DNA of 64,000 bases from Bacillus nitratireducens (GCF_001884135.1 NZ_MAOC01000076.1:1-64000), one strand, 5' to 3'. Shown: positions 46,472 to 58,152, counted from the stretch's first letter. Notes: generated by a model not told the origin, from the letters alone. Numbers and translations: made by a program.

Positions 46472-47709
46472 GAAGTTTCTCCTTCTTTCTGGAATACCCA
46501 TTTCTCTTTCCATACATATTCCACTAATGATTCGTTCTTTGCCTCTACGACCGTTACTATTTTATTTTTTCTGGCAAATTGAAAGGTCTCGTTTAAATTA
46601 GGGAATAAAGATAGCTCTACTTTTTTCCCGTCCTTTTGAAGTAAATTTCGTAATCTTTCCGCTTCTGCTAATCTATTTAACTCATAATGAATCATAATAT
46701 CTATTTTCTTTCGTTCATATGGTTCTTGCTGCTCTTGCAGCGCCTTCACAATTTGATTGACTTGCACCGCGAGTCCAACAGCCGGCAGCATCTCTCCAAA
46801 ATTCCCAATTAACTCATCATATCTTCCTCCACTAACAATTTCTTCTCCAATTTCATATATATACCCTTTGAAAATAACACCTGTATAATAATCCAAATGT
46901 TGAATCATACCTAAATCAATTGAGATGTAAGATCCATATCCTAGTTTTTCAATTGCTTCATATATTTCTTTCACTCTGGCAATCGCCATTTTCATTTCAT
47001 TACTTGAGGCGAGCTTTTCCGCTTCCTCAATAACTTCTAAATTTCCAAATAGCCTTGGCAATTTCTCAAGTAATCTTACTGTTTCATCACATCGATCTAA
47101 TTTCTTTTCTCTAATAAAATTTGATAGAGCAGCATAATTTTTACTTTCAATATATGTTCTAAGCACACTCTCTTCTTCATCACGAATGGAGAGTTTTTTT
47201 ACAATACATTTATATAACTGTACTTGCCCAATCTCAATTGTAAAAGATTGCACCTTTAACTTTTGAAGTGCCTGAATAACACTTATTACGCATTCAATTT
47301 CAGCTCTTACATTATCAATCCCGATAATTTCAATACCACTTTGTACGATTTCATTATATTTTCCAGAATGGGACTCATTCGCCCGAAATACATTCCCGCT
47401 ATACGTCAGTTTAAGTGGAGTATCCCACCTCTGCGTTCCCATCACTCTCGCTAAAGGAATTGTCATATCTGGGCGTAACACGATAATCCGTCCTTTTTCA
47501 TCAAAAAATTTATACATCTTTTCCTCATCTATCGGCCTGTTTTGAAATGCAAAAACATCATAAAATTCTATTGTCGGTGTCCTTATTTCTTCATAACCTC
47601 GCTCTAAAAAAGTACGCCTTAATTTCTGTTCTACTTCTTCAATTAACGTACATTCTTCGAATAAATAGTCCCTCGTTCCATTTGGGTTTGCCCGTTTCCA
47701 TTTTGTCAT
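46447..47709 (-). CDS. hisZ: ATP phosphoribosyltransferase regulatory subunit
   Basis: This is a 420-residue histidyl-tRNA-synthetase-like paralogue: GTRDYLFEE near the start, [12 protein letters not shown], and [16 protein letters not shown]. It lacks tRNA-binding function and forms the hetero-octamer with HisG. It is first in the operon, about 60 nt after the attenuator; AAAGGTG is the nearest ribosome site. Confidence 0.93.
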   Translation of the reverse strand: MTKWKRANPNGTRDYLFEECTLIEEVEQKLRRTFLERGYEEIRTPTIEFYDVFAFQNRPIDEEKMYKFFDEKGRIIVLRPDMTIPLARVMGTQRWDTPLKLTYSGNVFRANESHSGKYNEIVQSGIEIIGIDNVRAEIECVISVIQALQKLKVQSFTIEIGQVQLYKCIVKKLSIRDEEESVLRTYIESKNYAALSNFIREKKLDRCDETVRLLEKLPRLFGNLEVIEEAEKLASSNEMKMAIARVKEIYEAIEKLGYGSYISIDLGMIQHLDYYTGVIFKGYIYEIGEEIVSGGRYDELIGNFGEMLPAVGLAVQVNQIVKALQEQQEPYERKKIDIMIHYELNRLAEAERLRNLLQKDGKKVELSLFPNLNETFQFARKNKIVTVVEAKNESLVEYVWKEKWVFQKEGETSCVTFKLR

Positions 47710-47766
47710 CTAAATTCTCACACCTTTCCCTTTCTAATGTATGCCTATTTCATTCACCTAAACCGA

Positions 47767-47957
47767 AAATAAAAAGAGCCTTGTAGACAAAATACCTACA
47801 AGGCTCTTTAGTAGAGTGTAGGTACAACGGGAATAACCCTTGTGCCTACACGTTTTCACGCTAGGTTCAAGGGTTTTATGTATGATGATGTAGTTGTGTA
47901 AGCATTTTAATAGATTGCACGATATTCATAATACTTACTCCCTTTCTCCTCTGATTT
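47767..47957 (-). promoter_or_regulatory. Ribosome-mediated attenuator of the his operon
   Basis: On the minus strand, five segments follow the leader ORF. A is 47875-47862 and B is 47848-47835; their arms AACCCUUG/CAAGGGUU and CCUA/UAGG pair, with a GCGU-GAAA-ACGU cap. C (47831-47813) pairs either with B (GUGUAGG/CCUACAC, CAA/UUG, GGG/CCC) or with D (UACCUACA/UGUAGGUA plus CUCU/AGAG). D and E form a 14-bp terminator (47809-47796 with 47786-47773) followed by Us. A ribosome on the stop codon would mask A, allowing B:C and the terminator; one stalled at the His codons leaves A:B and C:D, which prevents it. Confidence 0.85.
47876..47929 (-). CDS. Histidine leader peptide
   Basis: The 17-residue ORF reads MNIVQSIKMLTQLHHHT, with three consecutive CAT codons just before the stop. 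GGGAG lies 8 nt before the ATG. The stop codon ends immediately before segment A of the attenuator, the geometry of classical his, trp and leu leaders. Confidence 0.85.
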   Translation of the reverse strand: MNIVQSIKMLTQLHHHT

Positions 47958-47963
47958 TTACAT

Positions 47964-47992
47964 AGTATATAATACTTAATTCTGAATGTAAA
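47964..47992 (-). promoter_or_regulatory. Promoter of the his operon leader
   Basis: TTTACA (47992-47987), a 17-bp spacer and TATACT (47969-47964) on the minus strand; start near 47957, about 28 nt ahead of the leader ATG. Confidence 0.75.
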
Positions 47993-48017
47993 TACATTTT
48001 AAAAATTCCGTTATTTC

Positions 48018-48599
48018 TTAATATAAAGCTAAATTCCTTTCATACTCTCCAATTTCTTGTTCATATTGCATCGTAATACTAATTTCGTCTAGACCATTTA
48101 ATAATTTTTCTTTCCACATTTTCTCGATTGTAAAATGAAACCTGTGCGTATTCGTAGTAATTACTTCATTCTCTAAATCGACTTCCATTTGATCTCTCGC
48201 ATCCGTTTTGGCAAGTTGTTCACGAGTTTCTTTATCCATTACAATCGGTAACATACCATTCTTCATACAATTCATATAAAAAATATCTGCAAATCCTCCG
48301 GCGATAATAACGCGGAAACCATAATCAGCAAGTGCCCACGGAGCATGTTCTCTTGAAGAACCACATCCAAAATTATCACCTGTAATTAATATACTTGCTC
48401 CTTTTCGTTCTTGTGCATTAAGAGGGAAATTAGGATTTTCATGACGCTCATTATCGTAGCGCCACTCATCAAATAAATACTGTCCAAATCCCGTCCTTTC
48501 AATTCTCTTTAAATATTGCTTCGGAATAATTTGATCTGTATCAATGTTATCATTCATAAGTACTGCGGCAGTACCTTTATGAATACGAAATGGCTCCAT
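48018..48599 (-). CDS. leuD: 3-isopropylmalate dehydratase small subunit
   Basis: ATG 48599 follows AAAGGAGAG; the frame upstream overlaps leuC. The product is 193 residues with [13 protein letters not shown] (~18-30) and [17 protein letters not shown], the swivelling aconitase domain. It partners LeuC. Last gene of the ilv-leu operon; no clear terminator before the his promoter. Confidence 0.95.
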   Translation of the reverse strand: MEPFRIHKGTAAVLMNDNIDTDQIIPKQYLKRIERTGFGQYLFDEWRYDNERHENPNFPLNAQERKGASILITGDNFGCGSSREHAPWALADYGFRVIIAGGFADIFYMNCMKNGMLPIVMDKETREQLAKTDARDQMEVDLENEVITTNTHRFHFTIEKMWKEKLLNGLDEISITMQYEQEIGEYERNLALY

Positions 48600-49971
48600 C
48601 GTAACTCTCCTTTCTAATATCAACAAAATGCCCATATAACGCAGCCGCCGCTGCCATTGCCGGGCTAACTAAATGCGTTCGTGCTCCTTTTCCTTGTCTT
48701 CCTTCAAAATTACGATTTGAAGTAGATGCACAATGTTCTCCTTCAGGTACTTGATCTGGATTCATTCCAAGACACATTGAACATCCGGGTTCTCTCCATT
48801 CAAATCCAGCTTCTTCAAATATGTGATGTAGTCCTTTTTGCATCGCAGCTTCTCTTACCTTTTTAGACCCAGGCACAACAAGTGCTCGCACACCATCTTT
48901 TACCTTTCTCCCTTTTACAACAGATGCGGCAATTTCTAAATCAGATAGCCTGGAATTTGTACAAGATCCAATGAAAACATGCTGAACTGGAATTTCAAAA
49001 GTGCTTTGTCCAGGACTCAATCCCATATACGAAAATGCTCTTTCATCATTTTCATCATGCTTTTCTGGTAATTTTTCATCAATGCGAACACCCATACTAG
49101 GATTTGTTCCCCAAGTAACATACGGTGCTAAATCCGTAACATCTATCGAAATATGTAAATCATAAATTGCATCTGAATCTGTATAAAGCTCCGACCATAT
49201 TTCCGTAAAACTTCCATAGTCTTTCGGTGCATATTTACGACCTTTTACATAAGAAAATGTTTTTTCATCTGGTGCAATGATACCAGCCTTCGCTCCTCCT
49301 TCAATTGCCATATTGCAAAGTGTCATTCTCTCTTCCATCTCCATAGCTTGAATCGTCTCACCGTAAAATTCCATTACATATCCGGTTCCAACTGCTACGC
49401 CGTACTTTGAAAGGAGATGTAAAATAATATCTTTTGCATACACACCTTTCTGTAACTTTCCTTTTAATTCAATACCCATCGCTTTCGGTTTTCGTTGCCA
49501 TAACGTTTGAGTTGCCAATACGTGTTCCACTTCACTCGTACCAATACCAAATGCTAGCGCTCCGAAAGCACCGTGGGTTGCTGTATGACTATCACCGCAA
49601 ACAATTGTTTTTCCTGGCTGTGTGAGTCCAAGTTCTGGTCCGATAACATGAACAATCCCTTGCTCTTCATCACCAATATCAGCTAATGACACTTGAAATT
49701 GTTTGCAGTTCTCACGAAGTGTATCCAATTGCTGCTTCGCAATACGATCCGTAATATTCCAAACATCTTTCGTTGGAATATTATGATCCATCGTTGCAAA
49801 TGTTAATTCTGGTCTCCGAACAGTTCTATTTGTAAGCCGCAAGCCTTCAAAGGCTTGCGGTGACGTTACTTCATGAACGAGATGAAGATCGATATATAAT
49901 AAATCCAATCCATTTTCGTTTGTCGCAACTACATGTCTCTCCCAAAGCTTATCTAGTAATCTTTTTCCCAT
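48577..49971 (-). CDS. leuC: 3-isopropylmalate dehydratase large subunit
   Basis: This encodes 464 residues. The [4Fe-4S] ligands appear as FIGSCTNSR and the [10 protein letters not shown] motif, plus [21 protein letters not shown]. It isomerises 2- to 3-isopropylmalate. ATG overlaps the leuB stop (TAATG). Confidence 0.95.
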   Translation of the reverse strand: MGKRLLDKLWERHVVATNENGLDLLYIDLHLVHEVTSPQAFEGLRLTNRTVRRPELTFATMDHNIPTKDVWNITDRIAKQQLDTLRENCKQFQVSLADIGDEEQGIVHVIGPELGLTQPGKTIVCGDSHTATHGAFGALAFGIGTSEVEHVLATQTLWQRKPKAMGIELKGKLQKGVYAKDIILHLLSKYGVAVGTGYVMEFYGETIQAMEMEERMTLCNMAIEGGAKAGIIAPDEKTFSYVKGRKYAPKDYGSFTEIWSELYTDSDAIYDLHISIDVTDLAPYVTWGTNPSMGVRIDEKLPEKHDENDERAFSYMGLSPGQSTFEIPVQHVFIGSCTNSRLSDLEIAASVVKGRKVKDGVRALVVPGSKKVREAAMQKGLHHIFEEAGFEWREPGCSMCLGMNPDQVPEGEHCASTSNRNFEGRQGKGARTHLVSPAMAAAAALYGHFVDIRKESYDGAISYS

Positions 49972-51044
49972 TATCGTCCTCTCCCTACTAGTGCTTGCTC
50001 TTCCATCTCTTGTATAACTGCCTTCGTAAATGAAGTTGTCGTCTCATTTCCCCCAATATCTGCTGTATATTTTCCAGATTGAAGAACTGCAGATATTGCG
50101 GATTCAATTGCATACCCTTCTCTCGTTAATCCAAATGATTGCCCAAGCATCATTGCAACAGAACGCAACATTGCGATTGGGTTCGCCTTATTTCTCCCCG
50201 CAATATCCGGTGCTGATCCGTGAATAGGCTCATATAATGAAGGACCATTTTCCGCATGGCTTGCTGATGGAAGCATTCCTAACGATCCTGCTAATACAGA
50301 AGCCTCGTCACTTAAAATATCACCAAATAAATTTTCTGTTACGATAACGTCAAATCGACCTGGATTACGAATTAATTCCATAGCGGCTGCATCGACTAAA
50401 ATATGCTCTAATTCAACATTTGGATAGCGAAGGGCTACTTCTTCCGTAACAGTTCTCCATAGTTTACTAGACTCTAAAACATTTGCCTTATCAATAGATG
50501 TAACTTTTTTCTTCCGTTTGCTCGCTAATTGAAAAGCATACGAAACGATACGTTCAATTTCATGACGATGATACGTAAGTGTATCGGTTGCTACTTCATC
50601 CGTTCGTTCTTTCGGATAAGAAAAATAAATACCGCCTGTTAATTCACGAACAACAACGAAATCAATTTCATCAGCGTTTTTTAATGGCGATAAATGTGCA
50701 GTTGCGCTTTCTACCGTTACAGGTCGAACATTCGCAAATACACCAAGTCCTTTTCTTAAAGCTAATAATCCTTTCTCTGGCCTTTCTTTCGCACCATCCC
50801 ACCGTGGACCACCAACCGCTCCAAGTAAAACCGCATCACTTGCTAAACAAGCGGCAAGTGTTCGTTGTGGTAATGGTTGCCCGGTTAAGTCGATAGCACT
50901 CCCGCCAAAGTACTCATCTTGTAAATGAAAATGATGTCCATATAGCCTCTCTACCATATGCAATACTTCCTTCGCACTTTCCATAATTTCCGGACCAACA
51001 CCATCACCAGCTAAGCAAACGATACGTTTTTCCAATTTCAACAC
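49971..51044 (-). CDS. leuB: 3-isopropylmalate dehydrogenase
   Basis: This encodes 357 residues. GDGVGPEIM at the N-terminus, [29 protein letters not shown] and [12 protein letters not shown] are intact. It oxidatively decarboxylates 3-isopropylmalate with NAD. It follows leuA with a 69-bp gap that contains a CodY-like box. Confidence 0.95.
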   Translation of the reverse strand: MLKLEKRIVCLAGDGVGPEIMESAKEVLHMVERLYGHHFHLQDEYFGGSAIDLTGQPLPQRTLAACLASDAVLLGAVGGPRWDGAKERPEKGLLALRKGLGVFANVRPVTVESATAHLSPLKNADEIDFVVVRELTGGIYFSYPKERTDEVATDTLTYHRHEIERIVSYAFQLASKRKKKVTSIDKANVLESSKLWRTVTEEVALRYPNVELEHILVDAAAMELIRNPGRFDVIVTENLFGDILSDEASVLAGSLGMLPSASHAENGPSLYEPIHGSAPDIAGRNKANPIAMLRSVAMMLGQSFGLTREGYAIESAISAVLQSGKYTADIGGNETTTSFTKAVIQEMEEQALVGRGR

Positions 51045-51057
51045 TCCTTTTTAACTG

Positions 51058-51072
51058 AATTTTCAGAACTTT
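51058..51072 (-). promoter_or_regulatory. CodY-like box between leuA and leuB
   Basis: AATTTTCAGAACTTT agrees with AATTTTCWGAAAATT at 13 of 15 positions. It lies inside the operon, where a CodY roadblock or an internal promoter would be needed for function. Confidence 0.4.
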
Positions 51073-51113
51073 AATTTGATAGGTGAGGAAAGCTTCTCTC
51101 ACCTATCAAACAC

Positions 51114-52634
51114 TTATTTCACAAGCGCTATAAGAGATTTTAATTTCCCTGCTGCATGGACATAAGCTCTCGCCGATGCTTCCAATACGTCTTGCGCAAC
51201 GCCAAAACCTGATACTTGATGCGTGCCTTCTTTTAATTCAACATGAACATGAGCCAGTGCGTCTTGACCTTGTGTAATAGATTGTATGCGATAATCCGCT
51301 AAGTCACATTCTAATCCTAAAATTCTTTGAATTGCATTATAGATTGCTTCTATACTTCCAGAACCAGTTGCTGCATCTTCATACATATTTCCTTCCTCAT
51401 CTTTTAGTACAACTGTTGCACACTGCGTACTATTGGATACGAAATGTACTTGTAATTGCGTAATACTATATTGTTGTGCCGAAAATGCTGCTTCGCCCAG
51501 CATAAGCGCGCGTAAATCTTCTTCTGTAATTTCCTTTTTACGATCAGCCAATTTTTTAAATGCTTCAAACACCGCATCTCGTTCTTCTTTTGTAAATTCA
51601 TAGCCTAGTTCTTTCATTTTTTCCGTAAATGCGTGACGACCAGAATGTTTTCCAAGTACAAATAGATTTTGAGATTCACCTATAAGCGCCGGTTCAATAA
51701 TTTCATATGTCGTCACTTCTTTTAAAACACCGTCTTGATGAATACCTGATTCATGAGCAAATGCATTTGCTCCAACAATCGCTTTATTTTTTGGTACAAC
51801 CATACCTGTTAAACGACTTACTAATGTACTTGTCGCTTTAATTTCTTTTAACGTCATAGAAGACTCTGCTTCATAGAAATCTTTTCTAATATGAAGAGCA
51901 ACTGCGACCTCTTCTAGAGCTGCATTCCCCGCTCTTTCTCCAATCCCATTAATCGTTCCTTCTACTTGTAACGCTCCGCCTTCAACTGCAGCTAACGAAT
52001 TCGCTACCGCCATCCCAAGATCATCGTGACAGTGACAAGAGAAAATTGTTTTTTCATACGAAGGAACGGATTCTTGTAAGTATTTAAAAAGAGAATAATA
52101 TTCTTCTGGATTCGTATATCCAACTGTATCAGGAATATTGATTACATTCGCTCCTGCACGAATCGCTACTTCTACTGCTTCAGCTAAAAATGCTCTCGAT
52201 GTTCTTGTCGCATCTTCTGCTGAAAATTGCACTGTCGGAAATAATGATTTCCCGAGCGTAACCGAGCGATGTATGCTATCTAATACATCTTCTTTTGACA
52301 TACAAAGCTTATATTTCATATGAATGTCACTTGTAGCTAAAAATACGTGTAAACGAGGAGAGACAGCGCCTTTCACAGCTTCATAGGCTCTTCGAATATC
52401 ACTTTCTTTCGCTCTAGCTAAACTCATAACCGTAGCATTTTGAATGGTATTTGCGATACGTTTTACCGATTGAAAATCACCTTCAGAAGCTGCTGCGAAT
52501 CCCGCTTCCATTACATTAATACCAAGTCTCTCTAGTTGCCTTGCAATCTGTAATTTCTCTTGTTCATTTAAATTAACTCCTGGTGATTGTTCGCCATCAC
52601 GAAGCGTCGTATCCATGAACAAAATCTGCTTCAT
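51114..52634 (-). CDS. leuA: 2-isopropylmalate synthase
   Basis: This encodes 506 residues. Catalytic TIM barrel with [15 protein letters not shown] at the start and the zinc motif SCHCHDDLG; the C-terminal ~120 residues form the leucine-sensing regulatory domain. It condenses acetyl-CoA with 2-ketoisovalerate. It starts 1 nt after ilvC. Confidence 0.95.
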   Translation of the reverse strand: MKQILFMDTTLRDGEQSPGVNLNEQEKLQIARQLERLGINVMEAGFAAASEGDFQSVKRIANTIQNATVMSLARAKESDIRRAYEAVKGAVSPRLHVFLATSDIHMKYKLCMSKEDVLDSIHRSVTLGKSLFPTVQFSAEDATRTSRAFLAEAVEVAIRAGANVINIPDTVGYTNPEEYYSLFKYLQESVPSYEKTIFSCHCHDDLGMAVANSLAAVEGGALQVEGTINGIGERAGNAALEEVAVALHIRKDFYEAESSMTLKEIKATSTLVSRLTGMVVPKNKAIVGANAFAHESGIHQDGVLKEVTTYEIIEPALIGESQNLFVLGKHSGRHAFTEKMKELGYEFTKEERDAVFEAFKKLADRKKEITEEDLRALMLGEAAFSAQQYSITQLQVHFVSNSTQCATVVLKDEEGNMYEDAATGSGSIEAIYNAIQRILGLECDLADYRIQSITQGQDALAHVHVELKEGTHQVSGFGVAQDVLEASARAYVHAAGKLKSLIALVK

Positions 52635-52635
52635 A

Positions 52636-53658
<1,023 letters not shown>

Positions 53659-53672
53659 CTATATTTAAATAA

Positions 53673-54185
53673 TTATTGAATTAACATCACTTGTTTATCT
53701 TGTTTTTTCATACTACGCGTAAATGCTGTTACACCTGTTCTAGCAATTTCTTTCAAACCGTATGGACGAAGTAATTCAATTAACGCTTCTACTTTCTCCT
53801 GGGTACCTGTTACTTGCACCACTATGGAATCCTTCCCAACATCTATTACAGCGGCTCGGAACGGTTCAATTAAACTATATAATTCTGCTCTTGTTACACT
53901 TGAGGTTGCCACTTTAATAAGCGCAAGTTCTCTAGCAATCATTGCTTCTTCTGTAATATCAGATACTTTTAGGACATCGATTTGCTTATGCAGTTGTTTA
54001 ATTAACTGTTCAACCTGCTGTTCACTTTCAACATGTACAACAATCGTCATCCTTGAAATATCCGACGATTCCGTATGCCCTACTGAAATACTTTCAATAT
54101 TAAAATGTCTACGTGTCATAACGCCTGTAATTCGATTTAACACACCGCTTTGATTTCGAACTGTCGCTGTAACAATTCTCTTCAC
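53673..54185 (-). CDS. ilvN: Acetolactate synthase regulatory (small) subunit
   Basis: This encodes 170 residues (ilvH in B. subtilis nomenclature). N-terminal ACT domain [21 protein letters not shown] binds valine for feedback control. It overlaps ilvB by 4 nt (ATGA). Confidence 0.94.
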   Translation of the reverse strand: MKRIVTATVRNQSGVLNRITGVMTRRHFNIESISVGHTESSDISRMTIVVHVESEQQVEQLIKQLHKQIDVLKVSDITEEAMIARELALIKVATSSVTRAELYSLIEPFRAAVIDVGKDSIVVQVTGTQEKVEALIELLRPYGLKEIARTGVTAFTRSMKKQDKQVMLIQ

Positions 54186-55882
54186 CTTTTCTCCACTCCC
54201 TCCATTTGGTGAACCCCTTTTCCTGGAGCAACCATCGGCATAACCTTTTCAGATTGAAGTACGCGGCAATCAATTACGACTGGCTCTTGTAACTCAATCA
54301 CATGTTGTAATTGCTTCTTTGCAAGAAGTGGATCATCAATACGAACACCTTTTATGCCATACGCATTCGCAAGAGCAACAAAATCTGGTTGACATGGCAA
54401 TAAGGAATGTGAATATCTTTGATTATAAAATTCATCTTGCCATTGTCTTACCATTCCTAAAGCTTCATTATTTAAAATAAACACTTTAACTGGTAAAGAA
54501 TGTTCTTTTAATACACTTAGTTCTTGCAGGGTCATTTGAAATCCCGCATCACCGACAATGGCAATAACTAATTCCTCTGGCTTTGCAATTTGTGCACCAA
54601 TTGCTGCTGGAAATCCGAAGCCCATTGTTCCTAAGCCTCCAGAAGTTACCCATTTATCTGGATTTTTCAGCGGATAATATTGAGCTGCCCACATTTGATG
54701 TTGCCCAACATCTGTCGTTACAATCGCTTCTCCCTTCGTAATTTCATATAACATATCAATTGCGTATTGAGGCTTAATACTTTCAGAGCTTCGTTTATAA
54801 GAGAATGGATACTGTTCTTTTCTACTCTTTAATAAAGTGATCCATTCATGATGATTTTCTTTCCTTCCTTCCGGTTGAAGTAATACTTCCAACGCTTGCT
54901 TAGCACTTGCAACAATAGGAATTTCAGTCGGCACATTTTTTCCGATTTCTGCTGGATCAATATCGATATGCGCAACAGTCGCCCCTTTAGCAAAATAAGC
55001 TAAATTTCCAGTAAGACGATCGTCAAATCTTGCTCCTATATTTATAAGTAGATCACATTCATATAACGCCATATTAGCCGTGTAAGAACCGTGCATTCCT
55101 CCCATCCCAAGAAATAATTTATCATCTGGTGGAAAACCACCAAGACCAAGTAATGTATGCACAACAGGGATTTCATATTTACGAGCAAATCTTGTTAATT
55201 CTTTCGATGCCTTTGCATGTAATACACCTGCTCCAGCTAAAATCAACGGTTTTTTTGAAGTCGCAATCGCTTGTAATAATTTGTTTATTTGTAGTAGATT
55301 CGGTTCGTAATTAGGCTGGTATCCTGGTAAATCCATTTGTACATCACTACATCGCTCGCCTTTCTCTACTACCATATCTTTCGGAAGGTCAATTACGACT
55401 GGGCCTGGCCTTCCTGTTCTAGCGATATGAAATGCTTCTTTAATAATTCGGGGTAAATCCGATGCTTTTCGTACTTGATAATTATGTTTTGTCACCGGCA
55501 TCGTAAGCCCCATAATATCAGCTTCTTGGAAAGCATCACTCCCGATTAACGTCGTTGCTACTTGCCCTGTAAATACAACAAGTGGCAATGAATCAATCAT
55601 CGCGTCAGCTAGACCAGTAATAACATTTGTAGCACCAGGCCCGCTTGTTGCAATGACAACTCCTGGATTTCCTGTAATTCTTGCATATCCTTCAGCCGCA
55701 TGAATTGCACCTTGTTCATGCCGCGTTAAAATATGCGGAATCTCACAATCATAAAGCGCATCATATAGAGGTAAAACAGCACCACCCGGATAACCGAAAA
55801 TCACTTCTACCCTTTCCTTTTCTAGCGCTTCTAACAATAGCTGTGCACCAGTTGCCAGTTTCTCTTCTGTTTTTGAAGACAT
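54182..55882 (-). CDS. ilvB: Acetolactate synthase catalytic (large) subunit
   Basis: ATG 55882 (AGGGGGC upstream) is preferred to the in-frame codon at 55939, which lies in the T-box terminator. It encodes 566 residues with catalytic Glu in [18 protein letters not shown] domain in the middle, and the TPP motif [15 protein letters not shown] with 26-residue spacing to LNN. First enzyme common to Ile and Val. Confidence 0.95.
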   Translation of the reverse strand: MSSKTEEKLATGAQLLLEALEKERVEVIFGYPGGAVLPLYDALYDCEIPHILTRHEQGAIHAAEGYARITGNPGVVIATSGPGATNVITGLADAMIDSLPLVVFTGQVATTLIGSDAFQEADIMGLTMPVTKHNYQVRKASDLPRIIKEAFHIARTGRPGPVVIDLPKDMVVEKGERCSDVQMDLPGYQPNYEPNLLQINKLLQAIATSKKPLILAGAGVLHAKASKELTRFARKYEIPVVHTLLGLGGFPPDDKLFLGMGGMHGSYTANMALYECDLLINIGARFDDRLTGNLAYFAKGATVAHIDIDPAEIGKNVPTEIPIVASAKQALEVLLQPEGRKENHHEWITLLKSRKEQYPFSYKRSSESIKPQYAIDMLYEITKGEAIVTTDVGQHQMWAAQYYPLKNPDKWVTSGGLGTMGFGFPAAIGAQIAKPEELVIAIVGDAGFQMTLQELSVLKEHSLPVKVFILNNEALGMVRQWQDEFYNQRYSHSLLPCQPDFVALANAYGIKGVRIDDPLLAKKQLQHVIELQEPVVIDCRVLQSEKVMPMVAPGKGVHQMEGVEKR

Positions 55883-55919
55883 TTTTCTTATAAGCCCCCT
55901 TTTTATACCCTTTATAAAA

Positions 55920-56170
55920 TAAAAAAATCCTACGTCCACACTCCAGCTATGTGCTGAAGGGACGAAAGATTTCGCGGTACCACCCTTCTTTGCAAGAATA
56001 CTCTTGCCTCAGTGACTCGGGATGAGTCTAGCTAATAACGGAGCTACCGTCTAAGCCTAGACAAATGCTTCAGCTTAGCACTCAAGGGCGATGTTCGTCG
56101 ACGTGAACCATCGGTTTTCAGCAACCACCGACTCTCTGTGAGGCTTCACAATCAACTACTCCTCCCTATC
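55920..56170 (-). promoter_or_regulatory. T-box riboswitch, isoleucine specifier (ATC), upstream of ilvB
   Basis: On the minus strand the T-box core is AGAAGGGTGGTACCGCGAAA (55991-55972), followed by a long terminator hairpin and seven Ts ending near 55920. Stem I has AGTA (56160-56157), AGAGAGTCGGTGGTTGCTG and GAAC-ATC-N6-GAG with ATC at 56092-56090. It lies in the ilvE-ilvB gap, so ilvE is outside its control. A weak promoter TTGGAT-N17-TGATAA overlaps the ilvE stop codon. Confidence 0.9.
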
Positions 56171-56197
56171 AACGTTTTATCATGTCATAAAGGATTA

Positions 56198-57094
56198 TTA
56201 TCCAACTTTATTTTCTTCGTAAATTTTCTCACCATCTTTTACAACTAATTTACGAAATTCTTCTAATAGACGATTCGTATGTGGACCTGTTTTTCCTAAA
56301 CCAATCGTTCTACCATCTACTGTCGTAACAGCAATGACTTCAGCAGCTGTTCCTGTTAAAAACACTTCATCAGCTACATATACATCGTGCCTTGTAAATA
56401 ATTCTTCTCTTACGTCATATCCAAGCTTTTCACCGATTTCTAAAATCGCATTTCTTGTAATACCTTCTAACGCCCCAGCAGAACTTGGCGGTGTAATTAA
56501 TTTATTTCCTTTTACAATAAATACGTTATCTCCAGAGCCTTCAGCTACATACCCTTGATCATTTAGCATAAGTGCTTCTTGTACTCCAGCTAATTTCGCT
56601 TCAATGCGAACTAAAATATTATTTAAGTAATTTAAAGATTTTACTTGAGGCGACAAAACATCTGGGCGATTACGACGCGTTGCAACTGTTATAATTGGAA
56701 TCCCTTTTTCATAATATTCTTGTGGGAATAAAGATAGTTGTTCTGCAATTACTACTACATTTGGTTTCGGACAAGAATCGGGATCTAATCCAAGATTCCC
56801 TGGTCCTCTTGACACGACTAGGCGGATATATCCATTAGATAGTTTATTATGTCGAATCGTTTCAACAACGATCTTCGTTGCTTCTTCTAACGTATATGGA
56901 ATTTCTAACATGATGGATTTCGCTGATTCATATAATCGGACAAGATGCTCTCTCAAACGGAAAACATTACCGCTATACACCCTAATCCCTTCGAACACTC
57001 CATCGCCATATAAATAGCCATGATCATATACTGAAACTTTTGCTTCGTCTTTTGGAACAAATTCTCCATTTAAGAAAATCCATTGCTCGTTCAC
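56198..57094 (-). CDS. ilvE: Branched-chain amino acid aminotransferase (class IV)
   Basis: This encodes 298 residues from GTG 57094 (GGGGGC upstream). Fold-type IV PLP enzyme: VKSLNYLNNI carries the Schiff-base lysine (~158), EGSGDNVFIV and LTGTAAEV bind PLP. It interconverts Ile/Leu/Val and their keto acids. It stands before the T-box of the ilv-leu operon and has its own CodY-box promoter. Confidence 0.94.
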   Translation of the reverse strand: MNEQWIFLNGEFVPKDEAKVSVYDHGYLYGDGVFEGIRVYSGNVFRLREHLVRLYESAKSIMLEIPYTLEEATKIVVETIRHNKLSNGYIRLVVSRGPGNLGLDPDSCPKPNVVVIAEQLSLFPQEYYEKGIPIITVATRRNRPDVLSPQVKSLNYLNNILVRIEAKLAGVQEALMLNDQGYVAEGSGDNVFIVKGNKLITPPSSAGALEGITRNAILEIGEKLGYDVREELFTRHDVYVADEVFLTGTAAEVIAVTTVDGRTIGLGKTGPHTNRLLEEFRKLVVKDGEKIYEENKVG

Positions 57095-57168
57095 TGGAAA
57101 GCGCCCCCTATGTTCTATGAGTTTTTTATTGTTTCCTAGTTTACTCTCCTTTCTAAATAAATCAAGTG

Positions 57169-57183
57169 AATTTTTAGAAAATT
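57169..57183. promoter_or_regulatory. CodY box at the ilvE promoter
   Basis: AATTTTTAGAAAATT matches AATTTTCWGAAAATT at 14 of 15. On the minus strand it sits directly upstream of TTGATT-N16-TAAACT, a plausible ilvE promoter, so CodY would compete with polymerase when branched-chain amino acids and GTP are high. Confidence 0.7.
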
Positions 57184-57343
57184 TTTAATTTTTAATCGTA
57201 CGTACATCTTTATTTATATTGATTTAACAACATTGTTAACGTTTACAAAAAGTCAAAAAATTTTTTTCGCCAATTTCTACTAAAAAAAATATTTGTTTAA
57301 AAGAAGGATTTTTGTCAATTGATACGAATCTATTGTATTCAAT

Positions 57344-57359
57344 AAACGGACGTCCGTTT
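57344..57359. promoter_or_regulatory. Perfect 16-bp palindrome, operator-like
   Basis: AAACGGACGTCCGTTT is a perfect dyad of the type bound by TetR-family repressors. It lies just after TTGTCA (57312-57317)-N18-TATTCA (57336-57341), over the expected transcription start on the plus strand, about 150 bp before the gene at 57511. Rest of the 57095-57510 gap is AT-rich without further features. Confidence 0.5.
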
Positions 57360-57510
57360 TTATAAATTTGGGAATATACAACGACTTTTGCTGAAAAAGG
57401 GGGAAAATAATAAAAATAACGCTGTCTAAAAATAACATTCATATTTTTCATTTCGTAATCATAATCCTATTTTTAAAAAACAATTTGTCAAAATGAAGGA
57501 GGAAATCAAT

Positions 57511-57750
57511 ATGGCGTGTGTACAAATTAAAGGAACGAGACAAGAGGTAGTAGAAATGCTTCAACTATTTGACCTAATGGATACGAAAGGTTTTTGTAAA
57601 TTCGATAATTACGTTGAAGTAGAACCACATAGCAAGAAACATAACAACTATACAGCTTCAATCGACATTCATTCAAATACTTCTTCCGCCCAAGATACTT
57701 TAAACGATCAATTCGTAAGTCAAATGCTTACTGGTGTATATAACGACTAA
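57511..57750 (+). CDS. Hypothetical small protein (79 aa), possibly YvzF/DUF3970-like
   Basis: AAGGAGG lies 6 nt before ATG 57511; the in-frame codon at 57493 is part of that site. It is soluble, starting MACVQIKGTRQEVVEMLQLF; an alpha/beta pattern with two Cys. The family guess rests on the opening KGT-EEV pattern only. It may be controlled by the palindrome at 57344. Confidence 0.7.
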   Translation: MACVQIKGTRQEVVEMLQLFDLMDTKGFCKFDNYVEVEPHSKKHNNYTASIDIHSNTSSAQDTLNDQFVSQMLTGVYND

Positions 57751-57835
57751 ACAAATATTCTCTTCCTACCATCTTTCATAAATATATGCTATGAACTTGA
57801 GCATACTAGCAACTAGATGGTAGGAGGTGAAAATT

Positions 57836-58075
57836 ATGGCTAGAATTGGTGTTGAGAACTCTTTAACTGATGTTCAACAAGCCCTTCAGCAACAAGGGCA
57901 TGAAGTGGTTTCACTTAACTCTGAAAGTGATGCACAAGGTTGTGATTGTTGTGTTGTAACTGGGCAAGATTCTAATATAATGGGCATTGCAGATACATCG
58001 ATAAAAGGATCTGTAATTACAGCACATGGTTTAACAACAGATGAAATTTGTCAGCAAGTTGAAAACCGCGCTTAA
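57836..58075 (+). CDS. YkuS family protein (UPF0180)
   Basis: This encodes 79 residues; AGGAGGTG precedes the ATG. It starts [20 protein letters not shown] and contains [17 protein letters not shown] and an [12 protein letters not shown] tail, the features of UPF0180/YkuS proteins. Function is unknown; small soluble Rossmann-like domain. Confidence 0.8.
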   Translation: MARIGVENSLTDVQQALQQQGHEVVSLNSESDAQGCDCCVVTGQDSNIMGIADTSIKGSVITAHGLTTDEICQQVENRA

Positions 58076-58095
58076 TCATTTTTATCACATGATTT

Positions 58096-58146
58096 GTGAG
58101 CTAACATTTAACGGGAATGGTCTCACTGATTATAGTTTCAATTTAT
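58096..58146. repeat. Decayed copy of the 50-bp intergenic repeat
   Basis: CACTGATTATAGTTTCAATTTATC differs at two positions from the 11041-11090 copy, and GCTAACATTTA/GGGAATGG lines up with its left half. It is in the same orientation as the 11-kb copy. Confidence 0.6.
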
Positions 58147-58152
58147 CTATAG

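Noticed and set aside
57236-57451. Minus-strand ORF of 71 residues in the ilvE upstream gap
   Set aside because: Weak ribosome site, very low-complexity AT-rich translation, and it covers the palindrome and promoter of the next gene.
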